A stretch of 32,952 bases of DNA from Solirubrobacterales bacterium 70-9 (GTDB lineage Bacteria; Pseudomonadota; Alphaproteobacteria; Acetobacterales; Acetobacteraceae), in assembly GCA_903970625.1 (NCBI GenBank), contig CAJCJG010000019.1:1-32952 (forward strand), read 5' to 3'. Shown piece by piece: positions 15,830 through 24,559 of the stretch (the stretch's first letter is position 1; each line of letters starts with the position of its first letter). The notes under the pieces were generated by a model. It did not search any database, was not told the origin of the DNA, and worked only from the letters and a program-made list of their open reading frames with translations. Made by a program: the position numbers and the translations under genes.

Positions 15830-16768
15830 TCAGGCCGGGCGGCTTTTGGAGACCGCGAGCACGCCGATGATGATCAGGCCGGTGATGACGTAGCGAAGCC
15901 CGGCGCCGACGCCCAACACGTTGAGCATCGTGACGATCAGATAGAGGAACAGCGAGGCGCTCCAAACGCCCGCCACGGTGGCCTGCCCGCCGGAGATGGC
16001 GGTGCCGCCCAGCACCACCACCGCGATCGACATGAGCAAGAAATCCTCGGCCATGTTCAGCGAGGCGCCGCCGGAATAGGCGGCGAGTAGCAGCCCGGCC
16101 ACGGAGGCGAGCACGGAGGAGACGAGATAGACCGCCGCCATCGTCCTTGGGATGCGCACGCCGGCGAGATAGGCGGCGCGGGCGTTCTGCCCGATGGCCA
16201 GCACCGACCGGCCGAAGCTGGAGCGCGCGAGGACGAACGCCACTACGCCGGCCACGGCCAGGAACAGCAGCGCGATCACCGGGACGCCGAGCACGCGCGC
16301 GAGGCTGAATTGCAGCAGCAGCGGCGCGGGCTTGGCCGTCGAACCGCGCGAGTAGGCAATCGTCATCGACTGCATCACGAACCCGGCTGCAAGGGTCGCG
16401 ATCATCGGCGGGATGTTGAGGCCACGAATCAGGACGACGTTGGCGATGCCGGCGCCGAGGCCGACGCCGAGCGCCACCAGCACGCCGAGCACGAGGCCCG
16501 CATCCTGCGCATGCATCACGCCCATGGAAAGGTAGCCCGACAGCATCATCACCGACGGAATCGACAGGTCGATGTTGCCGGGGCCGGCGGAGATCACAAG
16601 CATCTGGCCGATTCCAACGATCACGTAGAACGTGGCGAAGCCCAGCGCGGTGCTGAGCGTCTCCATGCCGCCGCGCCCCTCGACGCTGGCGACCGTCAGC
16701 CCCCACACCAGCACGGCGCCGATCAGCGACCAGACCCAGGGGTTGGCGTCGAGCCAGCGGCGGTTCAT
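15830..16768 (-). CDS. Sugar ABC transporter permease (RbsC-like, second of two)
   Basis: This 312-residue inner-membrane protein has about nine to ten hydrophobic segments. It carries the CUT2 permease block GPGNIDLSIPSVMML and the cytoplasmic coupling motif around SFGRSVLAIGQNARAAYLAGV, which contacts the ATPase. The end reads YVITGLIIIGVLA, usual for RbsC-like proteins. Its start overlaps the stop of the other permease gene (ATGA). With the other permease it likely forms a heterodimeric channel. Confidence 0.93.
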   Translation of the reverse strand: MNRRWLDANPWVWSLIGAVLVWGLTVASVEGRGGMETLSTALGFATFYVIVGIGQMLVISAGPGNIDLSIPSVMMLSGYLSMGVMHAQDAGLVLGVLVALGVGLGAGIANVVLIRGLNIPPMIATLAAGFVMQSMTIAYSRGSTAKPAPLLLQFSLARVLGVPVIALLFLAVAGVVAFVLARSSFGRSVLAIGQNARAAYLAGVRIPRTMAAVYLVSSVLASVAGLLLAAYSGGASLNMAEDFLLMSIAVVVLGGTAISGGQATVAGVWSASLFLYLIVTMLNVLGVGAGLRYVITGLIIIGVLAVSKSRPA

Positions 16769-17742
16769 GCGCGCCTCCGGCGGAACGCCCGCGTGCCGAG
16801 GACGAGGATCAGGATCGCGCCCTGCACGCTGAGTTGCCAGTCGGTCGAGACATCCATGAACGACAGAAGCGAGCCGGTCAGCAGCATGATGAATGCCCCG
16901 ATCACCGCGCCGACCGGCGCCACGATGCCGCCGAAGAACTCGCCGCCGCCGACGATGACGGCGGAGATCGAAAGCAGCGTGTACGGCGCGCCGAAATTGG
17001 CGTCGCCGGTCGTGTTCAACCCGGTCAGGACAAGACCCGCGATCAGGCCGAACACACCGGCCAGACCATACAGCACGGTGCGCGCCGTCAGCAGCGACCA
17101 ACCGGCGCGCCGGACCGCCTGCGGCGTCGAGCCGATGCCCCGCAGCACGACGCCGTAGGACGAGCGCATGAACAGCCAGTGCCCGACCAGCGCCAGCAGC
17201 ACGGCGACCACGATCGACAGCGGCACCAGCGGCGGTTTCAGGCGGACCAGCGCCGACAGCCACGCGGGCGAGGCGCCGCCGGGGGTCGGCAGCACCAGCA
17301 GCGCAAGGCCGAGCCAGACGAACGACGCGCCCAAGGTGACGACGATGGAGGGCAGGCGCCGCGCCTCGATGAAGGCGCCCATCCCGGCATAGGCCAGCAC
17401 GCACCCAACCAGCGACAGCACGCCGAGCAGCGGCCGGTCCGCCAGCAGCAGCGCGGACAGGCTGTTCACCAGCCCGATATAGGTCCCGAGGCCCAGGTCG
17501 ATGTCGCTGGCGGCGATCACGCACATCTGCGCCATCGCCGCGAACATTAGCGGCAGGGAAAAGCCGAGCAGCAGGCGCATCCCGTTGTAGCTCATGGCGC
17601 GCGGTTGCAGCACGAAGATCGCGGCCAGCATCACGGCCAACGCCGCCGCCGGCAACAGCACGCGGCCGGAGAACCGGCGCCGGGGGACGGGATCGGCGTC
17701 GGAGGCAGGAGCGCCGCCGGCCGACGCCACTTCACGCTGCAT
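16765..17742 (-). CDS. Sugar ABC transporter permease (RbsC-like, first of two)
   Basis: This 325-residue inner-membrane protein of the CUT2 permease family has a hydrophilic N-terminal tail of about 27 residues and then some nine segments. [18 protein letters not shown] corresponds to the conserved SGGIDLS-type block, and [21 protein letters not shown] is split into the expected coupling helix. The N-terminal codons overlap the ATPase gene end by 11 bp, and its stop overlaps the next permease, so the three are one tightly coupled operon. Confidence 0.93.
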   Translation of the reverse strand: MQREVASAGGAPASDADPVPRRRFSGRVLLPAAALAVMLAAIFVLQPRAMSYNGMRLLLGFSLPLMFAAMAQMCVIAASDIDLGLGTYIGLVNSLSALLLADRPLLGVLSLVGCVLAYAGMGAFIEARRLPSIVVTLGASFVWLGLALLVLPTPGGASPAWLSALVRLKPPLVPLSIVVAVLLALVGHWLFMRSSYGVVLRGIGSTPQAVRRAGWSLLTARTVLYGLAGVFGLIAGLVLTGLNTTGDANFGAPYTLLSISAVIVGGGEFFGGIVAPVGAVIGAFIMLLTGSLLSFMDVSTDWQLSVQGAILILVLGTRAFRRRRA

Positions 17743-19240
17743 CGGCGCGGCCGCCGGAGTGCTGCCCGGTGTCGTCGGTCTGGCCGAACGAGGCGCGCAG
17801 CACGCGATCCTCGGTCAGTGCCGCGCGCGCGATCTCCTCGGTGATCGCGCCGCGATAGAACACGTAAACGCGGTCGCAATGCTGCAATTCCTGCGTCTCC
17901 GTCGTGTAGAGCAGCACGCATTTGCCGGCGTCCGCCTCGGCGCGGATGTCCTCGAACAATTCCTGCTTGGTGCCCACGTCCACGCCGCGCATCGGGTCGT
18001 CCAGCAACAGGATGTCGGCGCCGCAGGCGAAGGCACGGGCGATCAGCACCTTCTGCTGGTTGCCGCCGGACAGGCTCAATATGGGGTTGTTCATGTCGGG
18101 GGTCCGCACCTTGACCCGCAGCCGCCATTCGTCGGCGGTCGCGCTCTCCGCCTGCGGGCTCAGGAAGCCGCCGCGCGAGAGCCGGCGCAGCAGGCCGATC
18201 GTCACGTTGCGGCCAATCGACCAGAGCGGGAACACGCCCTCGCGCGGCCGGTCGCCGCTGACATAGGCAACGCTGCCGTCCACCCGCGCGCCGGGGCCAC
18301 CGCCGCGCGGGGCGGCGAAGGCCTGGAGCAGGGTGTCGCGCTGGCCGTGCCCGTCCAGGCCCGCCAGCCCCACCACCTCTCCCGCCCGCGCGATCAGGCG
18401 GATCGTGCCGCCGGCAGTGGGCTGGATATCCACCCGCACGGGAAGGTCCGCCCCGGCGCCGTTCGCGCGGGTGCTCGCCGCGTGCGCAGCGTCCGCCATC
18501 ACCCCCATGCGCTCGACCAGCAGCGCCTCCGTCAGGTCGGCGGCGCGGTCGCGCGCCACCACTTGTCCGTCCCGCATCACCACCACCCGGTCGGTGTGCT
18601 CCAGCACCTCGCGCAACCGGTGCGAGATGAAGATGCAGGAGATGCCGCGCCCGGCGGCCCTGCGGGTGAAACGCAGCAACTGCTCCGCCGCCCGCGCGCC
18701 GAGCGAGGAGGTCGGTTCGTCGAGGATCACCAGCCGCACCGGCTGGTCGGTGACGGTGAAGGCGCGGGCAATTTCCACCATTTGCCGCTGGCCGATCGAC
18801 AGGTCTCCCACCACCGCGTCCGCGTCGATTCCGTGACCGGGGAAAATCTCGTCCAGGGCCGCGCGGACCAGCCGCCGCGCCCGGCGCGGCCAGCCGAAGC
18901 CCATCAGGCCATGGTGCAGGATGCGCACATTCTCGAACACGCGGAGGTTCGGGCACAGCGAGAGTTCCTGGAACACGCAGCGAATCCCGAGCGCGTGCGC
19001 CCGCCGCACGTCGTAGCCGGCCGTCTCGTCGCGCCCGGCCACGGCGATGCTGCCGGTGTCCGGTGCGAGGGTGCCGATCAGCACCTGCATCAGCGTGCTT
19101 TTGCCGGCGCCGTTGTGCCCCACGACGGCGAGCACCTCGCCGGGCAGGATCGTCAGGTCCACCCCGGCGAGCGCCCGCACCGCGCCGAACTGCTTGGCGA
19201 TGCCGCCGAGCACCACAAGGCTATCGGTGGCCCCGCTCAC
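17732..19240 (-). CDS. Sugar ABC transporter, double ATP-binding protein (RbsA/MglA-like)
   Basis: This 502-residue cytoplasmic ATPase has two fused nucleotide-binding domains. The first has Walker [10 protein letters not shown] (41-49), signature LSIGQRQ and Walker B LVILDEP. The second has the degenerate Walker A usual in this family (GLDGHGQRD), a good signature LSGGNQQK and Walker B ILLLDDP. This asymmetry is characteristic of CUT2 importers for ribose, galactose, xylose and similar monosaccharides. It begins 24 nt after the binding-protein gene and overlaps the permease gene by 11 bp. Confidence 0.95.
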   Translation of the reverse strand: MSGATDSLVVLGGIAKQFGAVRALAGVDLTILPGEVLAVVGHNGAGKSTLMQVLIGTLAPDTGSIAVAGRDETAGYDVRRAHALGIRCVFQELSLCPNLRVFENVRILHHGLMGFGWPRRARRLVRAALDEIFPGHGIDADAVVGDLSIGQRQMVEIARAFTVTDQPVRLVILDEPTSSLGARAAEQLLRFTRRAAGRGISCIFISHRLREVLEHTDRVVVMRDGQVVARDRAADLTEALLVERMGVMADAAHAASTRANGAGADLPVRVDIQPTAGGTIRLIARAGEVVGLAGLDGHGQRDTLLQAFAAPRGGGPGARVDGSVAYVSGDRPREGVFPLWSIGRNVTIGLLRRLSRGGFLSPQAESATADEWRLRVKVRTPDMNNPILSLSGGNQQKVLIARAFACGADILLLDDPMRGVDVGTKQELFEDIRAEADAGKCVLLYTTETQELQHCDRVYVFYRGAITEEIARAALTEDRVLRASFGQTDDTGQHSGGRADAA

Positions 19241-19264
19241 ATCGCGCGATCCGCAGGCGGCAGC

Positions 19265-20359
19265 CTACATGTCGCCCAGCTTGGCGACCGGTGACGGCGG
19301 CAGCGGCTTGCCGGCGGCGTTGGCGTCGATCAGGTCGGCGGTCCAGGCTTGGCTGTAAACCGGCGTGGCGACGGCGCCGTCCGGCATCACTTTCAGCCAG
19401 GATTCGAGGTCGGCCTGTTCGATGCGCGGCAGCGGCAGATAGATGGTGTTGGGCACCTTCTTGCCGGCCAACACCTGCTGCGCCACCCAGAACGCGACCG
19501 AGGCGCATCCCGGCGCCGACGAGGCCGAGAACGTGTCATAGCCGGGATCGGCCTTCAGCAGATCGGACCACAGCTTCAATTCGTCCTGGCGATTGCCGAA
19601 CACGATCGTCGGGGTCGGCCGGCCGGCGGCCTTGAACGCCTGGAAGGTACCCCAGCCGTCGCCGCCCTGGGTGACGACCATGTTCACCGGCGGCAGGCTC
19701 GGCAGCACGCTGGCCACCTCCTTTTGCGCGATGGTCTGCGTCCAGTTGCCATAGACGGACCCGACCACCTTGATTCCGGGTGCGGTGGCGAACGTATCGA
19801 CAAGGCCCTTGTGGATGTCGTCGTCCACCGAGACGCCGGCGATGCCGCGCACTTCCAGCACGTTGCCCTTGCCGCCCAGCTTCTTGATCGCGAAATCCGC
19901 CTCCATCTTGCCCATCGCGGTGTAGTCGTAGGCGACCTTGTAGGCGCAGGGCGCGGTGGCCAGACCGTCGAACACGACGACGACGATGTGCTGGTCGCAG
20001 GCCTCCTGGATCACGCCGTTGAGCGCGGTTGGCGATGCCGCGTTGATGACGATGGCGTCCCAGCCCTCGACGATCAGGCTTTCGATGTGGTTCGCCTGCT
20101 CGGGCGCCGAGGCGTTGGCGTTGACCACCTTGGCGGCCTTGATCACCTTGTCCTTGATCGCATCGGCGGTGGCGCGGTCCCAGGTTTTCAGCATCTGCTG
20201 CCGCCAGGAATTGCCGGCGTACGAGTTGCTAAGCGCGATCTTCTTGCCGGAGGTGTCGCCGGTGGCAACGCCGGTTCCGTCGGCGTGGCCGACCGAGGCG
20301 GCGCTTATGATCGCCAGGCCCAAAGCGGTCGCCAGCAGCGTGCCGGGTGCGATTCTCAT
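19265..20359 (-). CDS. Periplasmic sugar-binding protein of ABC importer
   Basis: This 364-residue exported protein has a signal peptide (residues 1 to about 26, ending VGHADG) and a periplasmic-binding-protein type 1 fold. IALSNSYAGNSWRQQM near the mature N-terminus, VEGWDAIVINAASPTAL and VFDGLA in the middle, and VVTQGGDGWG in the second lobe are typical of CUT2 ligand-binding proteins. It is the first gene of the four-gene import operon and follows a GGAGAGACC ribosome binding site. An in-frame ATG further upstream exists, but without a signal peptide at its N-terminus it is unlikely. The ligand is not known; the fucU and aldose dehydrogenase neighbours suggest an aldose. Confidence 0.93.
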   Translation of the reverse strand: MRIAPGTLLATALGLAIISAASVGHADGTGVATGDTSGKKIALSNSYAGNSWRQQMLKTWDRATADAIKDKVIKAAKVVNANASAPEQANHIESLIVEGWDAIVINAASPTALNGVIQEACDQHIVVVVFDGLATAPCAYKVAYDYTAMGKMEADFAIKKLGGKGNVLEVRGIAGVSVDDDIHKGLVDTFATAPGIKVVGSVYGNWTQTIAQKEVASVLPSLPPVNMVVTQGGDGWGTFQAFKAAGRPTPTIVFGNRQDELKLWSDLLKADPGYDTFSASSAPGCASVAFWVAQQVLAGKKVPNTIYLPLPRIEQADLESWLKVMPDGAVATPVYSQAWTADLIDANAAGKPLPPSPVAKLGDM

Positions 20360-20563
20360 TGGTCTCTCCCCATGTTGATGCCGTTTCGTATCGTCGCACC
20401 AATTTCCACGGCAGCACATTGGCGGTGCCGGGGACCCTGGCGAACCATTCTTCCTGGACACCCGTATCCTGGCGCGGCCTTGAGGGCGGCGCAACCCTGG
20501 CGCATATCTCGGACGAGCGCCGCGTTGTCGCCGCCGCGCGACAGCACAAGGAACCGCCCGCGC
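20360..20563. promoter_or_regulatory. Divergent promoter region of the sugar import operon
   Basis: These 204 nt separate the minus-strand ABC operon from the plus-strand amidotransferase-like gene and must contain both promoters. I see no convincing -35/-10 pair or operator palindrome, and no dedicated regulator gene is in the window. Confidence 0.35.
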
Positions 20564-21337
20564 ATGTCACGCACCAAAGTCCTCCTGGTCGGCGAAAGCT
20601 GGGTCAGTGCCGCAACGCACTACAAGGGGTTCGACCAGTTCGGCAGCGTCACCTTCCATCGCGGTGCCGACCCGCTGGTGGCCGCGCTGAAGGACAGCCC
20701 GTTCGAGCTGACCTACATGCCTTCCCACGAGGCGGCGGAGGGCTTTCCGTTCACGTTGGAGGGCCTCGGCGCCTACAAGGCCATCCTGCTGTCCGATGTC
20801 GGCGCCAACACGCTGCTGCTGCCGCCGTCCGTCTGGCTGCACGGCAAGCCGACCGCCAACCGCCTCAAGCTGATCGGCGAATGGACCCGTGCCGGCGGGG
20901 GCCTTGCGATGATCGGCGGCTATTTCAGTTTCCAGGGCATCGACGGCCGCGCCCGCTGGCGCCGCACGCCGGTGGAGGACGCGCTACCCGTCACCTGCCT
21001 GCCGTACGACGACCGCCTCGAAATCCCCGAGGGTTTCGTGCCCGAAATCGTCGATCCGGCGCACCCGGTGGTGGAAGGTCTCGGCAACGACTGGCCCAAG
21101 CTGCTCGGCGCCAACGAAGTGGTCTTGCGGCCAGCCGGCGCCCACGTCGTCGCCCGGCTGCCCGCCGACCAGGGCGGACATCCTTTGCTCGTCACCGGCA
21201 CGCACGGCGCCGGCCGCACGCTGGTTTGGACCTCCGACATCGGCCCGCACTGGCTGCCGGACGCCTTCGTGCAATGGCCGGGCTACGCGACGCTGTGGCG
21301 CAACACCCTGGCGTGGCTGACGGAACCGGCCGGGTGA
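20564..21337 (+). CDS. Class I glutamine-amidotransferase-like protein
   Basis: This 257-residue cytoplasmic protein matches the GATase1-like family (PF07090 type). It has VLLVGESWVSAATHYKGF at the start, PSHEAAEGFPFTLE, ILLSDVGANTLLLPP, GGGLAMIGGYFSFQG and a C-terminal VWTSDIGPHWLP block. The nucleophile Cys/His/Glu set of true glutaminases is not evident, so amidotransferase activity is doubtful. Genes of this family often accompany sugar ABC importers, as here. The Shine-Dalgarno is AAGGAA. The gene is transcribed away from the binding protein and ends 10 nt from the convergent psd gene. Confidence 0.85.
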   Translation: MSRTKVLLVGESWVSAATHYKGFDQFGSVTFHRGADPLVAALKDSPFELTYMPSHEAAEGFPFTLEGLGAYKAILLSDVGANTLLLPPSVWLHGKPTANRLKLIGEWTRAGGGLAMIGGYFSFQGIDGRARWRRTPVEDALPVTCLPYDDRLEIPEGFVPEIVDPAHPVVEGLGNDWPKLLGANEVVLRPAGAHVVARLPADQGGHPLLVTGTHGAGRTLVWTSDIGPHWLPDAFVQWPGYATLWRNTLAWLTEPAG

Positions 21338-21347
21338 GCGCCGTGGT

Positions 21348-22208
21348 TCAGTCCGGGAGTTGCATAAGCGGCTCGCCGACACGCACCGTCCGCCCCTCCG
21401 TCAGACCGGGGTAAAGACGAAAGCCCTCGGGCGCGAACACGATGATCGTCGAACCGTGTTCGAACCAGCCCATTTCCTGACCTTTGCGCAAGGAAACGTC
21501 GCAAGGAAACGTCCGAACGTCCGGCCCGGTCGGCATGTCCAGAAAATGCAGGCGGATGCCGGCCACCAAGATGGCCGCGACAGGCACCAGCGTCACCGCA
21601 TGTCCACCCTCAGTCAGCGCGAGCTGGATGACGGCGCGCTCGTTCTTGCAAAACAGGCCCGCGACGCGCTTGAGCGTGGGTGGATTGACGTTCCAGACGT
21701 CGCCGGGGATGTGCGCCACCGCGCGGACGCGGCAATCGTGCGGGGCGTGGAAGCGATGATACATGCTGGAGGTGAGGCGTAGCGTGACGTAGCGCCCGTT
21801 CCGTAACCTATCCGCTTGCGCCGGGTCGCCGAGCAGGTCCGCGAGCGGATAGGCGGCACCCTTCACTTGCAGGACCTGGCCCCGTTCCACCGTGCCCGAT
21901 GCGCCGACGATGGCATCGCACGGGCTGGCAAGAATGCCCGGATCGGCGTCGATCGGCCGCGCTCCCTGTTTCAGGCGGCGGGTGAAGCAGTGATGCATGC
22001 TGCGAAAGTGCGTCTCCTGCGCCTCGCTCAGATCGAGGTCCGAGAAGAAGCGCCAGACGAGTAGCGAGAGATCGCGGACCAGCGGAGTTTCGATCTTGCT
22101 GAACCAGCCCATGAAGCGGGTGGCCGTACGCCGTGGGATGCGGTTGGTGAGGGTAAAATTCAGACCCTCCTGTTGCAAAACATTCATTATGGCGGCGCGA
22201 ATCTTCAT
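21348..22208 (-). CDS. psd: Phosphatidylserine decarboxylase
   Basis: This 286-residue proenzyme converts phosphatidylserine to phosphatidylethanolamine at the inner membrane. The self-cleavage site is present as HGST (251-254), with Ser253 becoming the pyruvoyl group of the short alpha chain. Upstream blocks SPCDAIV (95-101), YHRFHAPHDC (150-159) with the catalytic His, and GDVWNVNP (169-176) are the usual signatures. The length is near that of the Escherichia coli-type enzyme. It is divergent from the aminotransferase gene, with only 32 nt between the two start codons. Confidence 0.95.
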   Translation of the reverse strand: MKIRAAIMNVLQQEGLNFTLTNRIPRRTATRFMGWFSKIETPLVRDLSLLVWRFFSDLDLSEAQETHFRSMHHCFTRRLKQGARPIDADPGILASPCDAIVGASGTVERGQVLQVKGAAYPLADLLGDPAQADRLRNGRYVTLRLTSSMYHRFHAPHDCRVRAVAHIPGDVWNVNPPTLKRVAGLFCKNERAVIQLALTEGGHAVTLVPVAAILVAGIRLHFLDMPTGPDVRTFPCDVSLRKGQEMGWFEHGSTIIVFAPEGFRLYPGLTEGRTVRVGEPLMQLPD

Positions 22209-22240
22209 GGGATCAGCTTGGTCTCGCAAAAGGTGGGACG

Positions 22241-23938
22241 ATGCCGACGCAGCCGATTCTGATGGCTTCCGTGTACGCCTCCGGTGCGGTCGCGCTGGGG
22301 GCGCTGCTGATCGGGAGCAAGACACGTTTGGAACTCTCCATGGCCAAGCACCGATCGCTCGGCGGGCATGTGCGGATGGCGCGGCGCGTCGCGTCGCTGA
22401 TACCGTACTACGCGTACGACGAGGATCGCATCTTTCGCGTCGATGACGCGCCGGCAGATATCGCCGCCCGGCGCCAAGCCGCGTTCTTCCAACTCTCTCG
22501 TTTGTACAAGCAACGTTTTGCCAAGACCCTGGCCCTGACGAGCGAGGTGGCGGACGGAATCTCCGACCTGCAATTCACCCGCAGCTACCGCGTGCCGTTC
22601 CAGTTCAGCCGCTTCGTGCGCCAGCATCTCCCGAGCGGCGCGTTCGTCGCGGCCTCCTCCGGCGTGCAACTCGCAGACCTGGACGGCAACGCGTTCTACG
22701 ACCTGACCGGATCGTACGGCGTCAATCTGTTCGGGCAGGATTTCTACAAGACGTGCATCGAGCAGGGCGCCACGCGCGTGCGCGACCTCGGCCCGGTGCT
22801 CGGCGCGTATCATCCCGTCGTCGCCTCCAACGTGGCGCGGCTGCGCGAGATTTCCGGGCTCGACGAGGTGTCGTTTCACATGTCCGGAACGGAGGCGGTG
22901 ATGCAGGCAGTGCGCCTTGCGCGCTACCACACGGGCCGTTCGCATCTGGTTCGCTTCACCGGCGCCTATCATGGTTGGTGGGGCGACGTTCAGCCCGGCA
23001 TCGGCAACCCGCAGCGGGCGCGCGACACCTACACGCTGGCCGAGATGTCCGAAAACACGCTGCGCGTGCTGCGGCGGCGGCGCAATGTCGCCTGCGTTCT
23101 GGTCAACCCGATCCAGGCGATGCACCCGAACGCAGGGCCGCCGGCCGATTCCGCGCTGGTGGACGGTTCGCGCCGCGCGCATGTCGATCGCGCCGAGTAC
23201 GCAGCCTGGCTCAAGAAACTTCGTGCCGTCTGCGACGAGCGCGGCATCGTCCTGATCTTCGACGAGATCTTCGTCGGCTTCCGTTTGGCCCCTGGTGGCG
23301 CACAGGAGTATTTCGGCGTGCGTGCGGACATGGTGACGTACGGCAAATCGCTCGGCGGCGGTCTGCCGGTGGGGGTACTGTGCGGCCGCGCGGATGTGAT
23401 GAAGCGCTTCCGTGCCGACCGGCCCGGCGACGTATGCCTCGCGCGCGGAACCTTCAGCGCGCACCCTTACGTGATGGGCGCGATGTGCGAATTTCTGCAC
23501 CGCATCGAAACTCCGGACCTACAACATCTGTACGACGGCTTGGATGAACGCTGGAATGCGCGTGCCGCGAGTCTCAACGAACGGCTAGAGGCGGAGAAAT
23601 TGCCGGTTCGGGTAGCGAATCTCTCGACGATCTGGACCGTGTTCTACACCGTGCCCTCGCGCTACAACTGGATGCTGCAATATTACCTGCGCGCCGAAGG
23701 ATTGGCATTGAGCTGGGTCGGGACCGGGCGGCTGATCTTCAGCCTGAACTACACGCAAGCCGAGTTCGACGCCGTGGCAAACCGCTTTCTCGCCGCCTGC
23801 CGCGCGATGCAGCGCGACGGTTGGTGGTGGACAGAAGCCACCGCCACCAACCGCGCTATCAAGCGCCGCATTCTGCGCGAAATTCTAGCCCATCGCTTCT
23901 TCGGGGCCGGCCGCCGGGGTGACGCCGTCGAGCAGTAG
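22241..23938 (+). CDS. Membrane-associated class III aminotransferase, GSA-aminomutase-like
   Basis: This 565-residue PLP enzyme resembles glutamate-1-semialdehyde aminotransferase. It has SGTEA (215-219) and GAYHGWWG (241-248) for phosphate and ring binding, the acidic FDEIFVGFR (Asp341), and the Schiff-base Lys369 in TYGKSLGGGLP. It is more than 100 residues longer than the roughly 430-residue family norm. The extra N-terminus begins with a hydrophobic segment (about 8-25) that should anchor it in the membrane, then a basic helical region. The start at 22241 follows AAGGTGGG; an ATG at 22262 would still keep the hydrophobic segment. Between psd and pmtA it probably acts on a lipid or lipid precursor, but the substrate is unknown. 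The end overlaps the convergent gene by 54 bp. Confidence 0.85.
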   Translation: MPTQPILMASVYASGAVALGALLIGSKTRLELSMAKHRSLGGHVRMARRVASLIPYYAYDEDRIFRVDDAPADIAARRQAAFFQLSRLYKQRFAKTLALTSEVADGISDLQFTRSYRVPFQFSRFVRQHLPSGAFVAASSGVQLADLDGNAFYDLTGSYGVNLFGQDFYKTCIEQGATRVRDLGPVLGAYHPVVASNVARLREISGLDEVSFHMSGTEAVMQAVRLARYHTGRSHLVRFTGAYHGWWGDVQPGIGNPQRARDTYTLAEMSENTLRVLRRRRNVACVLVNPIQAMHPNAGPPADSALVDGSRRAHVDRAEYAAWLKKLRAVCDERGIVLIFDEIFVGFRLAPGGAQEYFGVRADMVTYGKSLGGGLPVGVLCGRADVMKRFRADRPGDVCLARGTFSAHPYVMGAMCEFLHRIETPDLQHLYDGLDERWNARAASLNERLEAEKLPVRVANLSTIWTVFYTVPSRYNWMLQYYLRAEGLALSWVGTGRLIFSLNYTQAEFDAVANRFLAACRAMQRDGWWWTEATATNRAIKRRILREILAHRFFGAGRRGDAVEQ

Positions 23939-24559
23939 CTCGTGCGGCTCGTCGCCCTCGTGATGCGTGGCCGACAGATCGAACACGCCGTCGCGCAGCA
24001 ATTGCCACGGTGACTTGTGGTAGAGCTTGATGTCGTGGAACGGATCAGTGACGATCTTCGTCATCCAAACGAGACCCGTCATCACGTCCTTGACGAAGAA
24101 GAGCTGCACGCCTCGAAATAGTAACCCGAATAGTCCCAGCGCCAGCCACATGTTGCCGACATTGCGGGCGAATTCCATCGTTGTCCGCGCCGGCGTGAAC
24201 GTGCCGAACAGAGAGGGGCTCGCCACCAGCAGCAGCGGCGACAATGCCCACGCCGACATCAGCACGATCTTGCGGCGCAGATTGTAGCCGACCTTGATCT
24301 CCTCCTTGTACTCGTGGGTCGCTTGGTTGACGACGTCGTAGTCCTTGGGCTCGAACACCAGATGTCCGATCTGCCGGCTGGTCATCGCCACCAGCCACGC
24401 GATCAGGGCCGCAATCGCCGGGTCCTTCAACATCATCGCGTAGGCGCAGACGAAGCTGACCGCGCTGAGCAGGTGCAGGGATTGGTTGATCCGGCTGTGG
24501 TGGTAATACCGGTGGTCGTCCCACCGCTGCACGCGGAGACGTTCGCCAAAGCTCGTCAT
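23885..24559 (-). CDS. Histidine-rich integral membrane protein, Mpo1/DUF962-like
   Basis: This 224-residue protein has four likely membrane segments (about 31-43, 48-60, 98-113 and 137-151). Histidines are placed around the first pair: YYHHSRINQSLH (His20, 21, 29) before it and SRQIGHLVFEP (His66) just after it. The pattern H-x-N-x-H, two short segments, then W/R-QxxGHxxFE recalls the Mpo1-like family (DUF962), whose yeast member is an iron-dependent 2-hydroxy-fatty-acid dioxygenase. That likeness is by eye only. The start overlaps the pmtA stop (ATGA), so the two are coupled and a role in membrane lipid metabolism is likely. Confidence 0.8.
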   Translation of the reverse strand: MTSFGERLRVQRWDDHRYYHHSRINQSLHLLSAVSFVCAYAMMLKDPAIAALIAWLVAMTSRQIGHLVFEPKDYDVVNQATHEYKEEIKVGYNLRRKIVLMSAWALSPLLLVASPSLFGTFTPARTTMEFARNVGNMWLALGLFGLLFRGVQLFFVKDVMTGLVWMTKIVTDPFHDIKLYHKSPWQLLRDGVFDLSATHHEGDEPHELLLDGVTPAAGPEEAMG

